NCBI GenBank assembly: GCA_958510825.1
Contig: OY294047.1
Span: 52,993,365-53,057,364, forward strand
Length of the DNA: 64,000 nucleotides
From: Brachypterus glaber
Lineage: Eukaryota > Arthropoda > Insecta > Coleoptera > Kateretidae
Direction of reading: 5' to 3'
This document shows, one piece after another, positions 1 through 10,783 of the stretch (its first letter is position 1; the number at the start of each line of letters is the position of its first letter). Position numbers and translations under genes: made by a program. The notes beneath the pieces are model-generated. The model was not told the DNA's origin. It worked only from the letters and a program-made list of their open reading frames with translations, and ran no database searches.

Positions 1-281
1 AGGTGCAAGCTGCTAATAGCAATATTTCACAATAAAAAACAATAAAAGCAATACTATTTGATAGCCACTTTTGTCGGGGACAGATGTAAATAATTAGAAG
101 CTATATTTAGGACAGGCGTACAGTATATCCTCAGGACATACCTTCGGCATATCCTTGGGATATACTGTTCGGAAGTCGCTCGGCTTCCCGTTTGGTAACA
201 AAGTATATCCCCTGAGGATGTCCTACGGATATCTATAGACGAAATCGTATATCCTGGGGATATAAACCTGTGCTATCTGGG
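1..281 (+). repeat. Palindrome-rich repeat, inverted partner at 7733-8030
   Basis: Contains many imperfect GGATAT/ATATCC units (about 120-265) and ends CTATCTGGG at 281. The reverse complement recurs at 7733-8030 over nearly the whole length, e.g. TTTGATAGCCACTTTTGTC here and its complement at about 7957-7975. The left end may be cut by the window. Confidence 0.75.
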
Positions 282-409
282 TATATATAAACATTAAAAT
301 AATCTAAGGATTTCTTTCAAATACCGCAAAACTGATTTTCTAAATACCTGAATTGGCTTTAAATAAGACAAAATATATGAAACTTACTGTATAGTTTACA
401 TGTAACGCC

Positions 410-459
<50 letters not shown>

Positions 460-460
460 T
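410..460 (+). repeat. (AAT)n microsatellite
   Basis: Uninterrupted TAA/AAT triplets, about 17 units. Confidence 0.98.
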
Positions 461-462
461 CA

Positions 463-831
463 TTCCCCACCCTAAGGCAAATACGTGCCAATAAGCCAGA
501 TATTGTTCTCCTCAATCATAAATCCAAAACAATGTTCGTTATCGAATTTTCGGCCCCAGCCGAGAAGAACATTGTTTTGAAGGAGGAGAGTAAACGGACA
601 AAATATCAGAATTTATTATTTCAGCTCCACAGACTGTATCCAGACCACACTATAAAGTTGGTGGTGTTAATTATAGGATCCCTCGGTGGTACAAACGCTA
701 GCTTTCTCTCTGCTTTAAAGACCATACCGGCATGTCGCGATTCGGCTGAGACCTTAGCCGGTCGCATGCAAAAAGCAGTTATCCTTGGGTCCCTATACTT
801 ACTCAGAGCACATGAGAATCGATCCCAGTAG
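463..831 (+). pseudogene. Non-LTR retrotransposon restriction-like endonuclease C-terminal fragment
   Basis: One open frame runs from the AAT tract to TAG at 829-831. The protein has ANKPDIVLLNHKSKTMFVIE, then EFSAPAEKN, a Lys-x2-Lys-Tyr motif, and a tail with GSLGG and MQKAVILGSLYLLR. This is the layout of the PD-(D/E)xK restriction-like endonuclease at the C-terminus of R2/NeSL-type LINE polyproteins (PD...E...K), including their typical LQKAVLLGTAxILR end. The reverse transcriptase is missing, so this is a 5'-truncated copy. It sits between two AAT microsatellites, the downstream one (931-981) plausibly the element's 3' tail. The frame is intact over about 120 residues. Confidence 0.65.
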
Positions 832-929
832 CTGCTTACTCCATGGATGTGGAGAGCAGCTACTGGTCTTTCCCAGCTCGTCGCCTCGTAGGTGTCGGAA
901 CGCGAGGTGGCCTGACTGGTATTTATTTA

Positions 930-930
<1 letters not shown>

Positions 931-980
<50 letters not shown>

Positions 981-981
981 T
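931..981 (+). repeat. (AAT)n microsatellite, probable LINE 3' tail
   Basis: About 16 AAT triplets following a 100-bp untranslated stretch after the endonuclease fragment; simple-repeat tails are usual for LINE 3' ends. Confidence 0.9.
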
Positions 982-1100
982 ACAATAATCAATATGTTTT
1001 GGCTAATTTAAAGCCTAGAGGTACTTAGAAAATCGGTTTTGCAGTATTTGAAATAAATTTACTAAAGCTTAAAGCTTTAAATTAGTTTAATATTTATACT

Positions 1101-2114
1101 AGGGTGCTTTTTTTTCGACTATTTTTTTTTTCGGTCCCATCACGAAATTTTGTTGGAAGTACCCTAAAAAAAATTCCCTCAAAATTTTAGCCCTTAATAT
1201 TAATATCAAGTAGTGGACCAAGGCATGTAAAGATTTCCCATTGAAAATACACGTAAAGTTTGATTTTTTTTTTTTAATTTCTATAGCTTAGCGGCATTTT
1301 ATGGCATCGCTTCGACCATAGACAGGTATTTCTCAAAATTGAATGCTCTACAAAAGTGCCCATTGCGGCATAATCATAACTCGTACTGGTAGGTAGTTTG
1401 GACCACCAAACCCAATTTTTTCATAACTTTACGTTTTTCTGTCCTTATCTCGTAATTGACAAGAGCTACAAAAAATATTCAAATAACAAACTTGTAGGAA
1501 ATTTAATTTCCTACAAAAATGGTCCTTGGCACTAAATCGCTAACATCAATATTTCTTGAGATATTAAATTCTAAAGTTTCTGTTATTTCAAATTATTATT
1601 GAGTATCACGTCAAATTATAAAAAATCGTTATTCCATTATACATCACTATCTCAAGAAATATTAATGTTAGCTATTTAGTGCCAAGCACCATTTTTGTAG
1701 GAAATTAAATTTTCTACAAGTTTGTCATTTGAATATTTTTTGTAGCTCTTGTCAATTACGAGATACGGACAGAAAAACGTAAATTTTATGAAAAAATTGG
1801 GTTTGGTGGTCCAAACTACCTCACCAGTACGAGTTATGATTATGCCGCAATGGGCAATTTTGTAGAGCATTCAATTTTGAGAAATACCTGTCTATGGTCG
1901 AAGCGATGCCATAAAATTCCGCTAAGCTATAGAAATTTAAAGAAAAAAAAATCAAAGTTTACGTGTATTTTCAATGGGAAATCTTTACATGCCTTGGTCC
2001 ACTACTTAATATTAATATTAAGGGCTAAAATGTTGAGGGTATTTTTTTTAGGGTACTTCCAACAAAATTTCGTGATGGGACCGAAAAAAAAATAGTCGAA
2101 AAAAGAAGCACCCT
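1101..2114. mobile_element. Long foldback element, 1.0 kb, arms about 450 bp
   Basis: The sequence from AGGGTGCTTTTTTTTCGAC (1101) is repeated inverted up to GCACCCT (2114). The arms match almost continuously (e.g. GGTCCCATCACGAAATTTTG versus its complement at 2067-2085) with a short unique centre near 1600. No coding capacity. The flanks are TA-rich with a possible TA duplication. Confidence 0.9.
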
Positions 2115-2225
2115 AATTTATACATACAAACTTGAACACAAGACTCAATCATCATACAGCTCGAAAAAATAAAATACTTAGCAGTTACAGTAATAGGGAC
2201 ACAAAAATAAAGAAGAGAAAAATAT

Positions 2226-2406
2226 GCAAATCGCTTGTAAAGCAAGTTTACACTACGATATTTCAAAAACGCTTTGACCCAGTGACTTGAAATTTGGAAC
2301 AAAGATTTTCTAAGTAGTAAACAAAATTTGTTCCAAATTTCAAGTCTCTATGTCAAAGATTTCTTGAAATATCGTAGTGTAAAGTTGTTTTGCAAGCGAC
2401 TTGCAT
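2226..2406. repeat. Hairpin MITE; diverged relative at 12294-12604
   Basis: Arms: GCTTGTAAAGCAAGTTTACA near 2230 against its complement near 2380-2400, with TTCAAGAAATATCGTAGTG-type inner arms. The copy at 12294-12604 shares the TTGAAATTTTGG/CTTTGTCAAAG motifs. Confidence 0.7.
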
Positions 2407-2940
2407 CTTTTTCTCTACTGTAGGTGAACTGAACTTCTTGAATATAAAATCCAGTATTACGCAAAAACAAAAAAGTTAATTGAGCTTTAAGAATAAATGA
2501 ATTCAGCAGCTCAAAATGTACAGGGAAACCTGTTTTTGTTTGGTGATGGATAAATCCTTGCTTCTGCGTAAAAGTATTAAGTTTAAAACAATGTTGCGAA
2601 AAAAGCCATCTTACGATTTTTTTTTAAATTTTTGTACAGAATGTTTAAAATATACTCCAGAAACTAATCAGAAAAAACATCAGAGGTGCCAGACCTTTTA
2701 AGTGAAAATTTTTAAAACTAGCTGTATATGTATACATATTTAAATACAACACATAAAAGAGCCCAGGCCCCTAGGTCTAGATGCCAATTTTAGTCAAATG
2801 TAATTTATTATAAGGTACAGACTTACAAAATGTGCTTTTTGGAAAAAAATCTGCAGAACTTATAAGTTCCCTACCCCTAGGTAGGTACCGTATTCCATTT
2901 GGCAATTTTTTTTTAACATTTGGCAAATATAGGACCTATT

Positions 2941-3697
2941 AGGGTGGACCTTATTTTTGTTTGTTTTAAAAATTTTATTCTAATGTAGCTAGAAAATTCT
3001 AAAAATATGAGGGTGGCCAAACTTCTCTAAGTCTCTAAAAAGTCCCAGTTGGACACATAAAAACGTGAAATTACGCACAAATCGTAAAAAATCGTTGAAA
3101 ATGGACTGTACTTTTTGTATCAGTGGAAAATTTAATTTGTTTCTTACACTCATAGTACAAAATTATGTGCCAAATTTCAAAATGATCAAGAGACTATCCC
3201 ATGCCGAAAATCCGCCAAAGTTGCCCCTAAAATACTAAATTTGACGAATTTCCACTGTAAATGTGAGAAACTCTAAAAAAGTATTTAAAAAATATGTCAG
3301 TCGGGACTTAATTTTATTTAGCTCGTTTTGTTTTTGTTAAATTATTTTATATTATTAGTATACAATTAATAAAATTAAGTTAAATTTAGATTGACATATT
3401 TTTTAAATGCTTTTTTAGCGTTTCTAACATTTATGGTGGAAATTTGTCAAATTTAGTGTTTTAGGGGCCACTTTGGCGGATTTTCGGCACCTGATAGAAT
3501 CTTTTGATCATTTTGAAATTTGACACATAATTTTGAATACTTAAAAAAAAACAAATTAAGATTTCAAGACTTTTTCCGCCGATACAAAAAGAACAGTCCA
3601 TTTTCAACGATTTTTACGATTTTTGCGTAATTTCACGATTTTTTCTAGTTACACCAGAATGAGATTTTTTAAACAATAAAAAAATAAGGTCCACCCT
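2941..3697. mobile_element. Foldback element with AGGGTGGACC ends
   Basis: The left end AGGGTGGACCTTATTTTT is repeated inverted at 3680-3697. The arms of about 330 bp share CGTGAAATTACGC and GCCAAAGTTGCCCC segments. A half copy is at about 28800-29173. No coding capacity. Confidence 0.88.
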
Positions 3698-3822
3698 AAG
3701 GACCTATAGGCCCTTTTTATGTGTTGTATTCAAATAAATAAACAATTGCGGTCAAATGTGATTTTCGAGTGCTAATATCTCGCTTATAGGTAAACATTTA
3801 CACGTAAGCAGAACCTATATAT

Positions 3823-3968
3823 GTGACCCTGCACAAAGAAACTCAGTGTGTCAAATTTATTTTTTTTTTTTTGAATTCTTATGTTAAAAACTTTTCTACA
3901 TAAGAATCCGACAAAAAAAGAAATACGTAAATTTGACACACTAACTGGGTTTCTTTGTGCAGGGTCAC
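3823..3968. repeat. 146-bp hairpin MITE
   Basis: GTGACCCTGCACAAAGAAAC at 3823 is inverted at 3949-3968, with inner arms (GTGTGTCAAATTTA) also paired. Confidence 0.85.
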
Positions 3969-4327
3969 TTGCAACCAAAATATTAGCACTTAAAATTCAT
4001 ATAAACAAATTAGTTAAAAAATCTTACCTCCATTTTGTTTTTCTTCTACCATACACTTCAATTATTATTATTGATTTATTCAAAAAATAAAACTGAACTA
4101 AAATAAATCACACATTTTCCTCCTCTTATAGTTTAATTTAATCTTTTAACAATTAAAATTTTATATTCAAATTATCGAATCGATAATTTCGGTTACCTAG
4201 GACCAGTCGCGCACCTGGAGGGTGGGGGGGATGATGGGCTGCAGCCGCCCAAACCGTTCGATTTTTTTTTTTTCATTCTTTTAAGCCTAACTTGCAAACT
4301 ATTTGGAGCATCTACAGGTATATTCCA

Positions 4328-4809
4328 GAACTCACGGAAAAAAAATTAAAGAGATTCTACATAAAAAAATATAAAAAAAAGTTCCTATAAAGGCTGGTCC
4401 GGAAGGAAGCTAAGGCCCTCCTAAGGGTGCGTCTAAAAAAGAGTTTTTATTTTTAAACTAGATGAAACGTTGCAAGCACCCTGTCAAAACATCGGCACTA
4501 TTGTACACTAGAGCCATCTAGTTTCCAAATTTCAAACTAGGTGTTTTGTTTGATTTTAAATTCTGTATCTTTAAAATATTATATTCTAGCAAAAAACTGT
4601 ATATAACATTTTTTATAGGGCTTAAAAAGAGCTTTTATTTAATATATAATTTTTTGAAATCGGGTTATAAATGTGTGGGATATGCTAAAAAAAACCTTTT
4701 ACTGCTTAGGCGAAGATTTCAATACATCGGCACTCTTAGTAGCACTAAGTGCCGATGTAATATATGTATGTAAGTAGAATGACCTCTAATTTTTTTCCGT
4801 GAGTTCTGA
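4328..4809. mobile_element. Repeat with CAGAACTCACGG ends, enclosing a deleted MITE copy
   Basis: CAGAACTCACGGAAAAAAA at the left pairs with TTTTTTTCCGTGAGTTCTG at the right. Inside, 4458-4759 is an internally deleted member of the CTAGATG...GCCGATGT family that also occurs near DDX41. Confidence 0.75.
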
Positions 4810-5204
4810 AACACCCTGTAAGTACACGGTATACAGGGTGTATGGTACATGGATAGAAAGTTTTCAAGGGGTGATAGAAGAGCTTATTTTGAGTCTATTA
4901 GACCAAATATACAAAGTCTCAACGTTTTTGAGATATCGGCCCTTTTAGATATTTTTGCGAAATAGTTGAATTTTTGCCAGTACATATTATTTTTTATGAT
5001 ACTAAATACTTTTAGTTTTCCTAAATATTTTTTTAGATATTCTTAATATGCACTTTCCTCGTAAATTTGTGAATAATCACATGAGTCCAATACCGGGTAC
5101 ATCAGACCCGTAACTAGGGGGACAGGGGGGCTATGCGACCCCTGGCCTTGGTTTGAGCCCCCTGGCGCTTTCGCTGAGTCCCCCCTGGTATTTTTTAAGC
5201 ACCT

Positions 5205-5545
5205 ACCTTTGGGCGCCAATTTTTTTCCGCAGTTTGTTAGAAGCCACCGTCAGGGACCAGCCTTTTTTTCATGAGGGTATTTTATTAGACGCCAATTTTT
5301 GTGTAGGGGCGCCAAGTTTTGGTTGAAACCGTGAGGGACAAAGCTATTTTTCTTGAAGGTAATTTGGGTTTTTTTGGGGCGCCAATTTTTTTTGTAGGGG
5401 AACTAAGTTTAGTAGAAACCGTCGGGGACAAAGCTTTTTTTCATGAAGGTATTTTTTTGGGAGCCAATTTTTTTTTTAGGGGCGCCAAGTTTTGGTTGAA
5501 ACCGTCAGGGAAACAGCTTTTTTTTTTAGGGTGCCTCCCTGGGGG
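5205..5545 (+). repeat. Tandem repeat, about 82 bp, four units
   Basis: The motif GAAACCGTCAGGGACAAAGC followed by GGGGCGCCAA recurs near 5246, 5326, 5415 and 5497, diverged by 10-20%. The flanks are an inverted pair, CCGTAACTAGGGGG (5109) and its degenerate complement near 5545-5575. Open frames here come only from the repeat. Confidence 0.75.
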
Positions 5546-5647
5546 CTGAGCCCCCCCTAGATTTTTTTCTGGTTACTGGCCTGGGCTATATCCATTTTTG
5601 TTCAAGATAATATTATTTTAAAGTTTACGTGGGACCCATTCAAAGAA

Positions 5648-6110
5648 GAAGGAAACGCAGTTTAAGCGTTTGATACTTACTTCGTCACGACTAGAGCGTG
5701 GGTTCGAGTCCACGCTAGGTGGAAGACAAATTATTTAATTCATGCGATGAGGCATTGAGATTTGTATCCGACTGTACATTACAGCTGCTCTCTTTGTGGC
5801 ATGGAGAACTGTGGTCGACTATTACGATCTCAGGGTCCTTAGCAAAGGATTCACAGTATGGCTCCTCTCCTTGTGACATGGGGAATTGTGGCCGACTATA
5901 CAGTAAGGATGCTCTCTTTGCGGTGTTATCCTGAATTGTTGAATTTGATTCTACTTGCCTTAGATTGAACTAGGTGGCAGAAATAATAGTTTGTTCAATT
6001 TCTATAAAAAAGAATTGTTGGACAAAAATTGTATCTATGCCTTACAAACAGTGGTTTGGAAGTCACCTTAAGCCGGTGGTCCACAGCAGGTAGTATGCAC
6101 AATCGGCATT
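5648..6110 (+). mobile_element. tRNA-derived SINE-like unit A
   Basis: A Pol III box B-like GGGTTCGAGTCCACGC (5699-5714) sits in a tRNA-like 5' end. The 3' part has GGTTTGGAAGTCACCTTAA then GCCGGTGGTCC, shared with unit B at 6802-7078. Box A is weak. Confidence 0.55.
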
Positions 6111-6590
6111 TGGCCTGCGTGCATTAATGTGGTATTATCCACCTTCAATGTAACTTTTTGGCAGAAACATTTTTTTTACAATATCAATAAAAATTAATTA
6201 ATATTTATATTTTTATTGATGTTATTAGAGGCGACAAATTTAAATCGGGTATGTTTTAAGAGAGGATCATTAACTTTTTGTATTTTCTCAAGCTTTAGAG
6301 CTCTACAGTTTTAATGCAATGCTCAAAATCCAGACCAGAGGCTGTAACAACTCGAAAAGCAGACCATTTTTTCACTTTTTTTCGTGTTTTCTTAGTATCT
6401 TAGTATCGTAAATACAGACAGACAGACAGACCGACACACAGATAGTTTTTGTGCTAGAGCTAAACAAAAATAGTATTAAAAGGATCTGTCCTTTAATTAT
6501 CCAATTTAAACAAAAAAATTAAGTGTCCCACTTTTTTTTTCGATAGAATTGCATGTCACCATTCGGCCAAATACCGAATATTGGGCCTAT

Positions 6591-6730
6591 GGGAACGTTC
6601 AAGTATTACGTAACTCTCCTAGGGGGGAGTTGGGGCTCATTTTGGAGTGTTAATGGTATAGGAAAATAGCGTTACCGGGGGGGAGTCCAAAATTATCAAA
6701 ATTTGCGTTACGTAATACTTGAACGTTCCC
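6591..6730. repeat. MITE with GGGAACGTTCAAGTATTACG ends
   Basis: 140 bp with inverted 24-bp ends, flanked on both sides by TAT (3-bp duplication). Related copies at 26465-26634 and a left half at 38108-38155. Confidence 0.85.
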
Positions 6731-6801
6731 TATTCCCATTTTTTTGGTGGCAGAAGTATTTTCAGTAACTAAGGCTTACTGTGTAGGTAATAATATTGGG
6801 A

Positions 6802-7078
6802 GGATTGGTGTAGTGGACTACCGCGTCTTACTTGACGAGTTTACTACCCAAAATAGCGTGAGTTCGATTCTCACCGGCGCCGATTTGCCTTTTTCAGTTA
6901 ATTAATAATTGAAATTTGGCGAAGGCGTAAGTGAAGCGGACACTCCCTATAAATTGGTTCGAAAGTCAATTAAAGCCGGTGGTTCCCTCTACTACTAGCC
7001 CACACAAGTCCTGGACTTAGGGGATGCTTAATTAAGTAGAATAGTAAGAGGTTAAACAAAATGTAATGTAATGTAATG
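6802..7078 (+). mobile_element. tRNA-derived SINE-like unit B with (TGTAA)n tail
   Basis: A box A-like TTGGTGTAGTGGACTACC and a box B GAGTTCGATTCTC, about 45 bp apart, mark a tRNA-like head. A body with GGTTCGAAAGTCAATTAAA and GCCGGTGGT follows, then an AATGTAATGTAATGTAATGG tail. It is not a functional tRNA: the stems are broken. Confidence 0.7.
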
Positions 7079-7259
7079 GGCCATTACTAATAGCACCTAA
7101 TAAAAAATATAGCTGGATATAAATTTTGTTATTTTTGCCTATTTTATTATTGCCTATTAATTGAAACAATGGACTAATTTTTATAATAATTTTTACCGCA
7201 AGTTGCAACACATATTTTAATATTTATAATCATTGGTACCTGGTACCTACCTATTATAG

Positions 7260-7600
7260 GCAACTCAATAAAAATAGTATTACTTTCCCCCAAGGAAAGT
7301 CTTGCGTTAGTAAAAATATTTCGAAAAATTTTTATTGCTTTTTTTGCGTTACTGGACGTTTTATATCCAAAAAATATGATGTCCGTCAAAAAAAAAAAAT
7401 CTGTCTGTCGGTCGGTCTGTCTGTGCGTTTGGGAAATTTGTGACCACGATAACTTAAGAACGCTTCGGGCTAAAACTTCAAATTTAGACCATAGATTAAC
7501 CAATGTTCTAGGCTGGGATTGTTTTTGGTAAAAATCGGACTCAGTAAGGGGGTAAAATGGGGTAAAATTAATTTTTTTCAAAAATATTTTTTTATTTTTG
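7260..7600 (-). repeat. Degenerate dispersed repeat with TCTGTCTG tract
   Basis: The segment from CCCCAAGGAAAGTCTTGCGT through the GTCTGTCTG tract and GGGAAATTTGTGACCACGAT recurs at 29640-29900 and 51945-52095. Frames such as TDRQTDRQTD arise from the tract and are not genes. Confidence 0.6.
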
Positions 7601-7732
7601 TTTTGTTTTACGAAAATTTTATCTCATAGGTTTTGGGAGGAGGGGATACAAAAAATTACACTTTTTTGATCTTCCGAATTTTTTAATGAACAAAGACCCG
7701 TAATGAAACTCCTTTCATTTGATCCTATAAGC

Positions 7733-8030
7733 TCAGATAGGACAGGTTTATATAATGGATATCCCCAGAATATCCGTTTTGGGATTTCCGACATTCCCAG
7801 GATATCCGATTTCGTCTATAGATATCCGTAGGACATTCTCAGGATATACTTTGTTACTAAACGGGTAGCCGAGCGACTTCCGAGCCGTATGTCCTGAGGA
7901 TATACTGTGCGTCTGTCCTAAAGATAGCTATTAATTATGTACAAATGTCCCCGACAAAAGTAGCTATCAAATAGTATTGCTTTTATTACTTTTGTTGTGA
8001 AATATTGCTATTAGCAGCTTGTACCTAGGT
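7733..8030 (-). repeat. Inverted copy of the 1-281 repeat
   Basis: Reverse complement of 1-281, including the GGATAT/ATATCC palindromes and the CAATACTATTTGATAG segment. It is followed at 8030-8140 by a diverged direct relative of the left end, so two copies meet head to head here. Confidence 0.75.
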
Positions 8031-8684
8031 GCAAGTTATTTAAATTTAGGCTAATAGTTAAAAAAAAATAATAATAATAACAGCAATAGGTATTATTAGA
8101 TATCCACTTTTGTGAGGGGTCATTTGTACATATGGACACTCCCATACAACAAGGACGTAACTCAAGTTAGACCCATTTTGAGTTATACTCATAGGTAAAT
8201 ACCTTGAAAAAAGATACACATGGTGGTACTACTCAGATTTCTCCTTAGGCTATTTTAATCAAAAGTTTACCTAAAAACACTAAAGTAAGAAATTCTAAAC
8301 TTGAATATTATCAGAAACATAATAAATACATATACAGTTAAATAGATAATTTTACAAGCTTTCAAATGATATATCATATGGCTTCTTTTTCTACTTCAAT
8401 CAGTTTCCCACCCCTAAATAACAAAAAAATATATTTTAGAAATTTAGCTGTCGTGAAAAATGACAATATATGAGTTACGGCTTTGTTGCTTGGGGGTATC
8501 GATATGTACATAAGTTATCTCCCTATCTTATATTTCCTTTTCCATCATAAATTTTTCAAAAAGTACTACGGTTTAAATTTGCAAAGTTCCATGGGCTCGT
8601 CCATAAAAAAACGTAAAGCACTTAGGGCGGAGGGAGGCGTCACACGCACGAAATTGTCCAACAAAAGGAAAACAAAATATATAT

Positions 8685-8946
8685 TTATCCAATACATACA
8701 GATAAAGAGACAATTACCAGCTTTATTTTAAATAGATAAACTCAATAATAACCCCCGCGTGGCTTTTACTTTATTGTGTGGATAATTATTTATTTTACCC
8801 ACTCAACTGTCACTTGTCAAATTATTTTCTTGTAAATGTCATTAAAATTTTTAATAAAAATATGAATTTCTAAGCTATTTATTGGATAAAACCTTGTATG
8901 GCACTCATGGGTAAACCGATATTGCCCTCTCGAAAATTAACCGGAT
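8685..8946 (-). repeat. MITE family 'ATAGTTATTTATGG', partial copy
   Basis: Shares TTATCCAATACATACAG, ACCCACTCAACTGTCACTTG and TTGTATGGCACTCATGGG with copies at 10183-10494 (with insertion), 23787-23984, 27783-28112, 29962-30233, 35029-35350 and 40042-40377. Confidence 0.85.
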
Positions 8947-9312
8947 TTTTTGCGAGATTGCCCCATTGAAAAAGTTTAATATATATTTGGCTTTTGGTTT
9001 GGATCATTTTACGCGAGGGGTAGAAAAATGGGAAAGCTTCTTTACTGGGCAGTGTATTTTCATTTTGTTTTGTCTGCAGTATTTTTATTAATTTTTGGTA
9101 TAATAGTTAATAGCTAATTAAAATTTTAAAAACTTAAGCAACCATTTAAAACATTTTTTAATACCCATTGTTCAATATTATTTTAGATTTTATTTGTTTT
9201 ATCAAGCATTAAAAAAATTAGATTCTAATTTTATTTAAAAAAACTCGTGCAAGATAAAAAAAATACTGCTGCTAACAAACGAATACTTTCCCTATATTTA
9301 TAAAAAAAAATT

Positions 9313-10015
9313 CCCAGACAGCACATGACATCTTAAAGACGTCTTTTTTAGATCTGGACGCCTAATAGTATATTAAAGTACTAGTTTCATAACATACGTT
9401 TTTAGCGCACGAGTACAAGTTTAAAAAACGAGCCGCTTGCGGCGAGTTTTCTAAAGTACCAGTGCTCTAAAAACGTGTTATGAAACGAGTGCTTTATACA
9501 ATTTTTTCTATTTTGCTCTAAAATTTAAAAAACTTAAAACATATAAATTGATGACTGATTTAGGGATTTTTGTTTTGAGTTGGCATTACAGTTTACACTA
9601 TGTTTAAAATTCTAAGAACAAATGCTATTTTGATACATTTTACAGTCATCTCTTCTTTTTTTCACTGCAATTAACCAGTCCACAATTTTAATACGGTAAA
9701 ATATAACCCAAACACAAAATTTGCACGCAAAACGTCAAGACATAGGCTTTTGTATGTTGCCAACCCAATAGAAAAAAAAGTAGAAACCTCTTATGGGCCT
9801 ATAAGAACACGCAAAATGCGTGTGATTATGAGCTTATAAGAGTCGCAAAATAGAAAAAGACATAAAAAGTATATCGACAGTCGATAATCGACTTCTTTTA
9901 CGGATGTTTAAAAGATATCTGATTATGATGTCTTTAAGATGTCTTTTAAGTATCGGTACAATTGTACCGATACTTAAAAGACGTCTTAAGACGTCTTCAT
10001 ACTTATCGCTAAAAA
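9313..10015 (+). mobile_element. CCCAGACAGCAC palindrome-rich element split by another repeat
   Basis: Starts CCCAGACAGCACATGACATC with AAGACGTCTT palindromes and is interrupted at about 9362-9858 by an AATAGTATATTAAAG... element. It resumes with TTTAAGATGTCTTTTAAG and an inverted ATACTTAAAAGACGTCTTAA near 9970. No clear right terminus. Confidence 0.6.
9364..9858 (+). repeat. Dispersed repeat 'AATAGTATATTAAAGTAC'
   Basis: Has a palindromic head (TTTTTAGCGCACGAGTAC and its complement around GCCGCTTGCGGCGAG) and ends GTCGCAAAATAGAAAAA. Copies: 32943-33490 (reverse), 47758-48406, 54831-55316; the head alone is at 19728-19885. Confidence 0.85.
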
Positions 10016-10182
10016 TAAATTAGCCACAGTCAACCATATAAGGGTTACTTTGGTCGAAAAATGACTTAGCTGTCACGGATATGTGAAACTAAGTATAGTA
10101 GTCATTTTGTTTGATACTTATTTTTTCAAGTGTCAGATTTGTCAATTAAGCCAGCAAGAAAAATTAAATTTAACAATATATT

Positions 10183-10494
10183 TTATCCAATACATACACA
10201 TATGCCTATTTTTTGTGGAGCAGCGGTTACTAACTTTTTTAACTCATCAATTAAACAGAGAAAGAGTAACATACTGGTTAACCGGCGTTACCACAAAAAA
10301 TTGACTGTTATAAGACAATTAGTGGATAATTATTTATTTTACCCACTCAACTGTCACTTGTCAAATTATTTTTTTGTAAATGTCATTAAAATTTTTAATA
10401 AAAATATGAATTTCTAAGCTATTTATTGGATAAAATCTTGTATGGCACTCATGGGTAAACCGATATTGCCCTCTAGTATCATAAATAACTATTG
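10183..10494 (-). repeat. MITE 'ATAGTTATTTATGG' copy carrying a nested hairpin
   Basis: The family sequence is interrupted near 10200-10320 by a hairpin with TTTTTTGTGGAGCAGCGGTT and GTTACCACAAAAAATTGAC arms. That hairpin also occurs alone at 51346-51474. Confidence 0.7.
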
Positions 10495-10783
10495 ATGGAA
10501 AAACCAAGGAGTTAAAGAATTCTACACGTCCAAACCAAAATATATAAGAATGAAGGTTTGGATCATCCAAAAGATTTAACTCTTTTACAACGATAATTTG
10601 TATGTCTGTTTTTATTTTTATTATTTTCTATAATTTTTACAAATAGGTTTATTTTTTTCAAAATAAGCATATATTTTATATCTAATTTAAATCCACTGAC
10701 ATTGTACATAACCCTATAAATTTCAATAATAAAGCGCTTAAAACAGCTAAAATTTTTAAAATTTGGTGGCCTCAAGGTTCTGT

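Noticed and set aside
843..1028. Small protein with poly-Asn
   Set aside because: Poly-Asn comes from the AAT microsatellite in a LINE tail.
5319..5549. 76-codon frame
   Set aside because: Produced by the 82-bp tandem repeat.
6802..6890. Genuine tRNA gene
   Set aside because: Box A and box B resemble a tRNA, but the acceptor and anticodon stems do not close and it is joined to a SINE body and tail.
7174..7581. 135-codon minus frame with TDRQTDRQTD
   Set aside because: Derived from the dispersed GTCTGTCTG repeat; the same debris occurs elsewhere out of frame.
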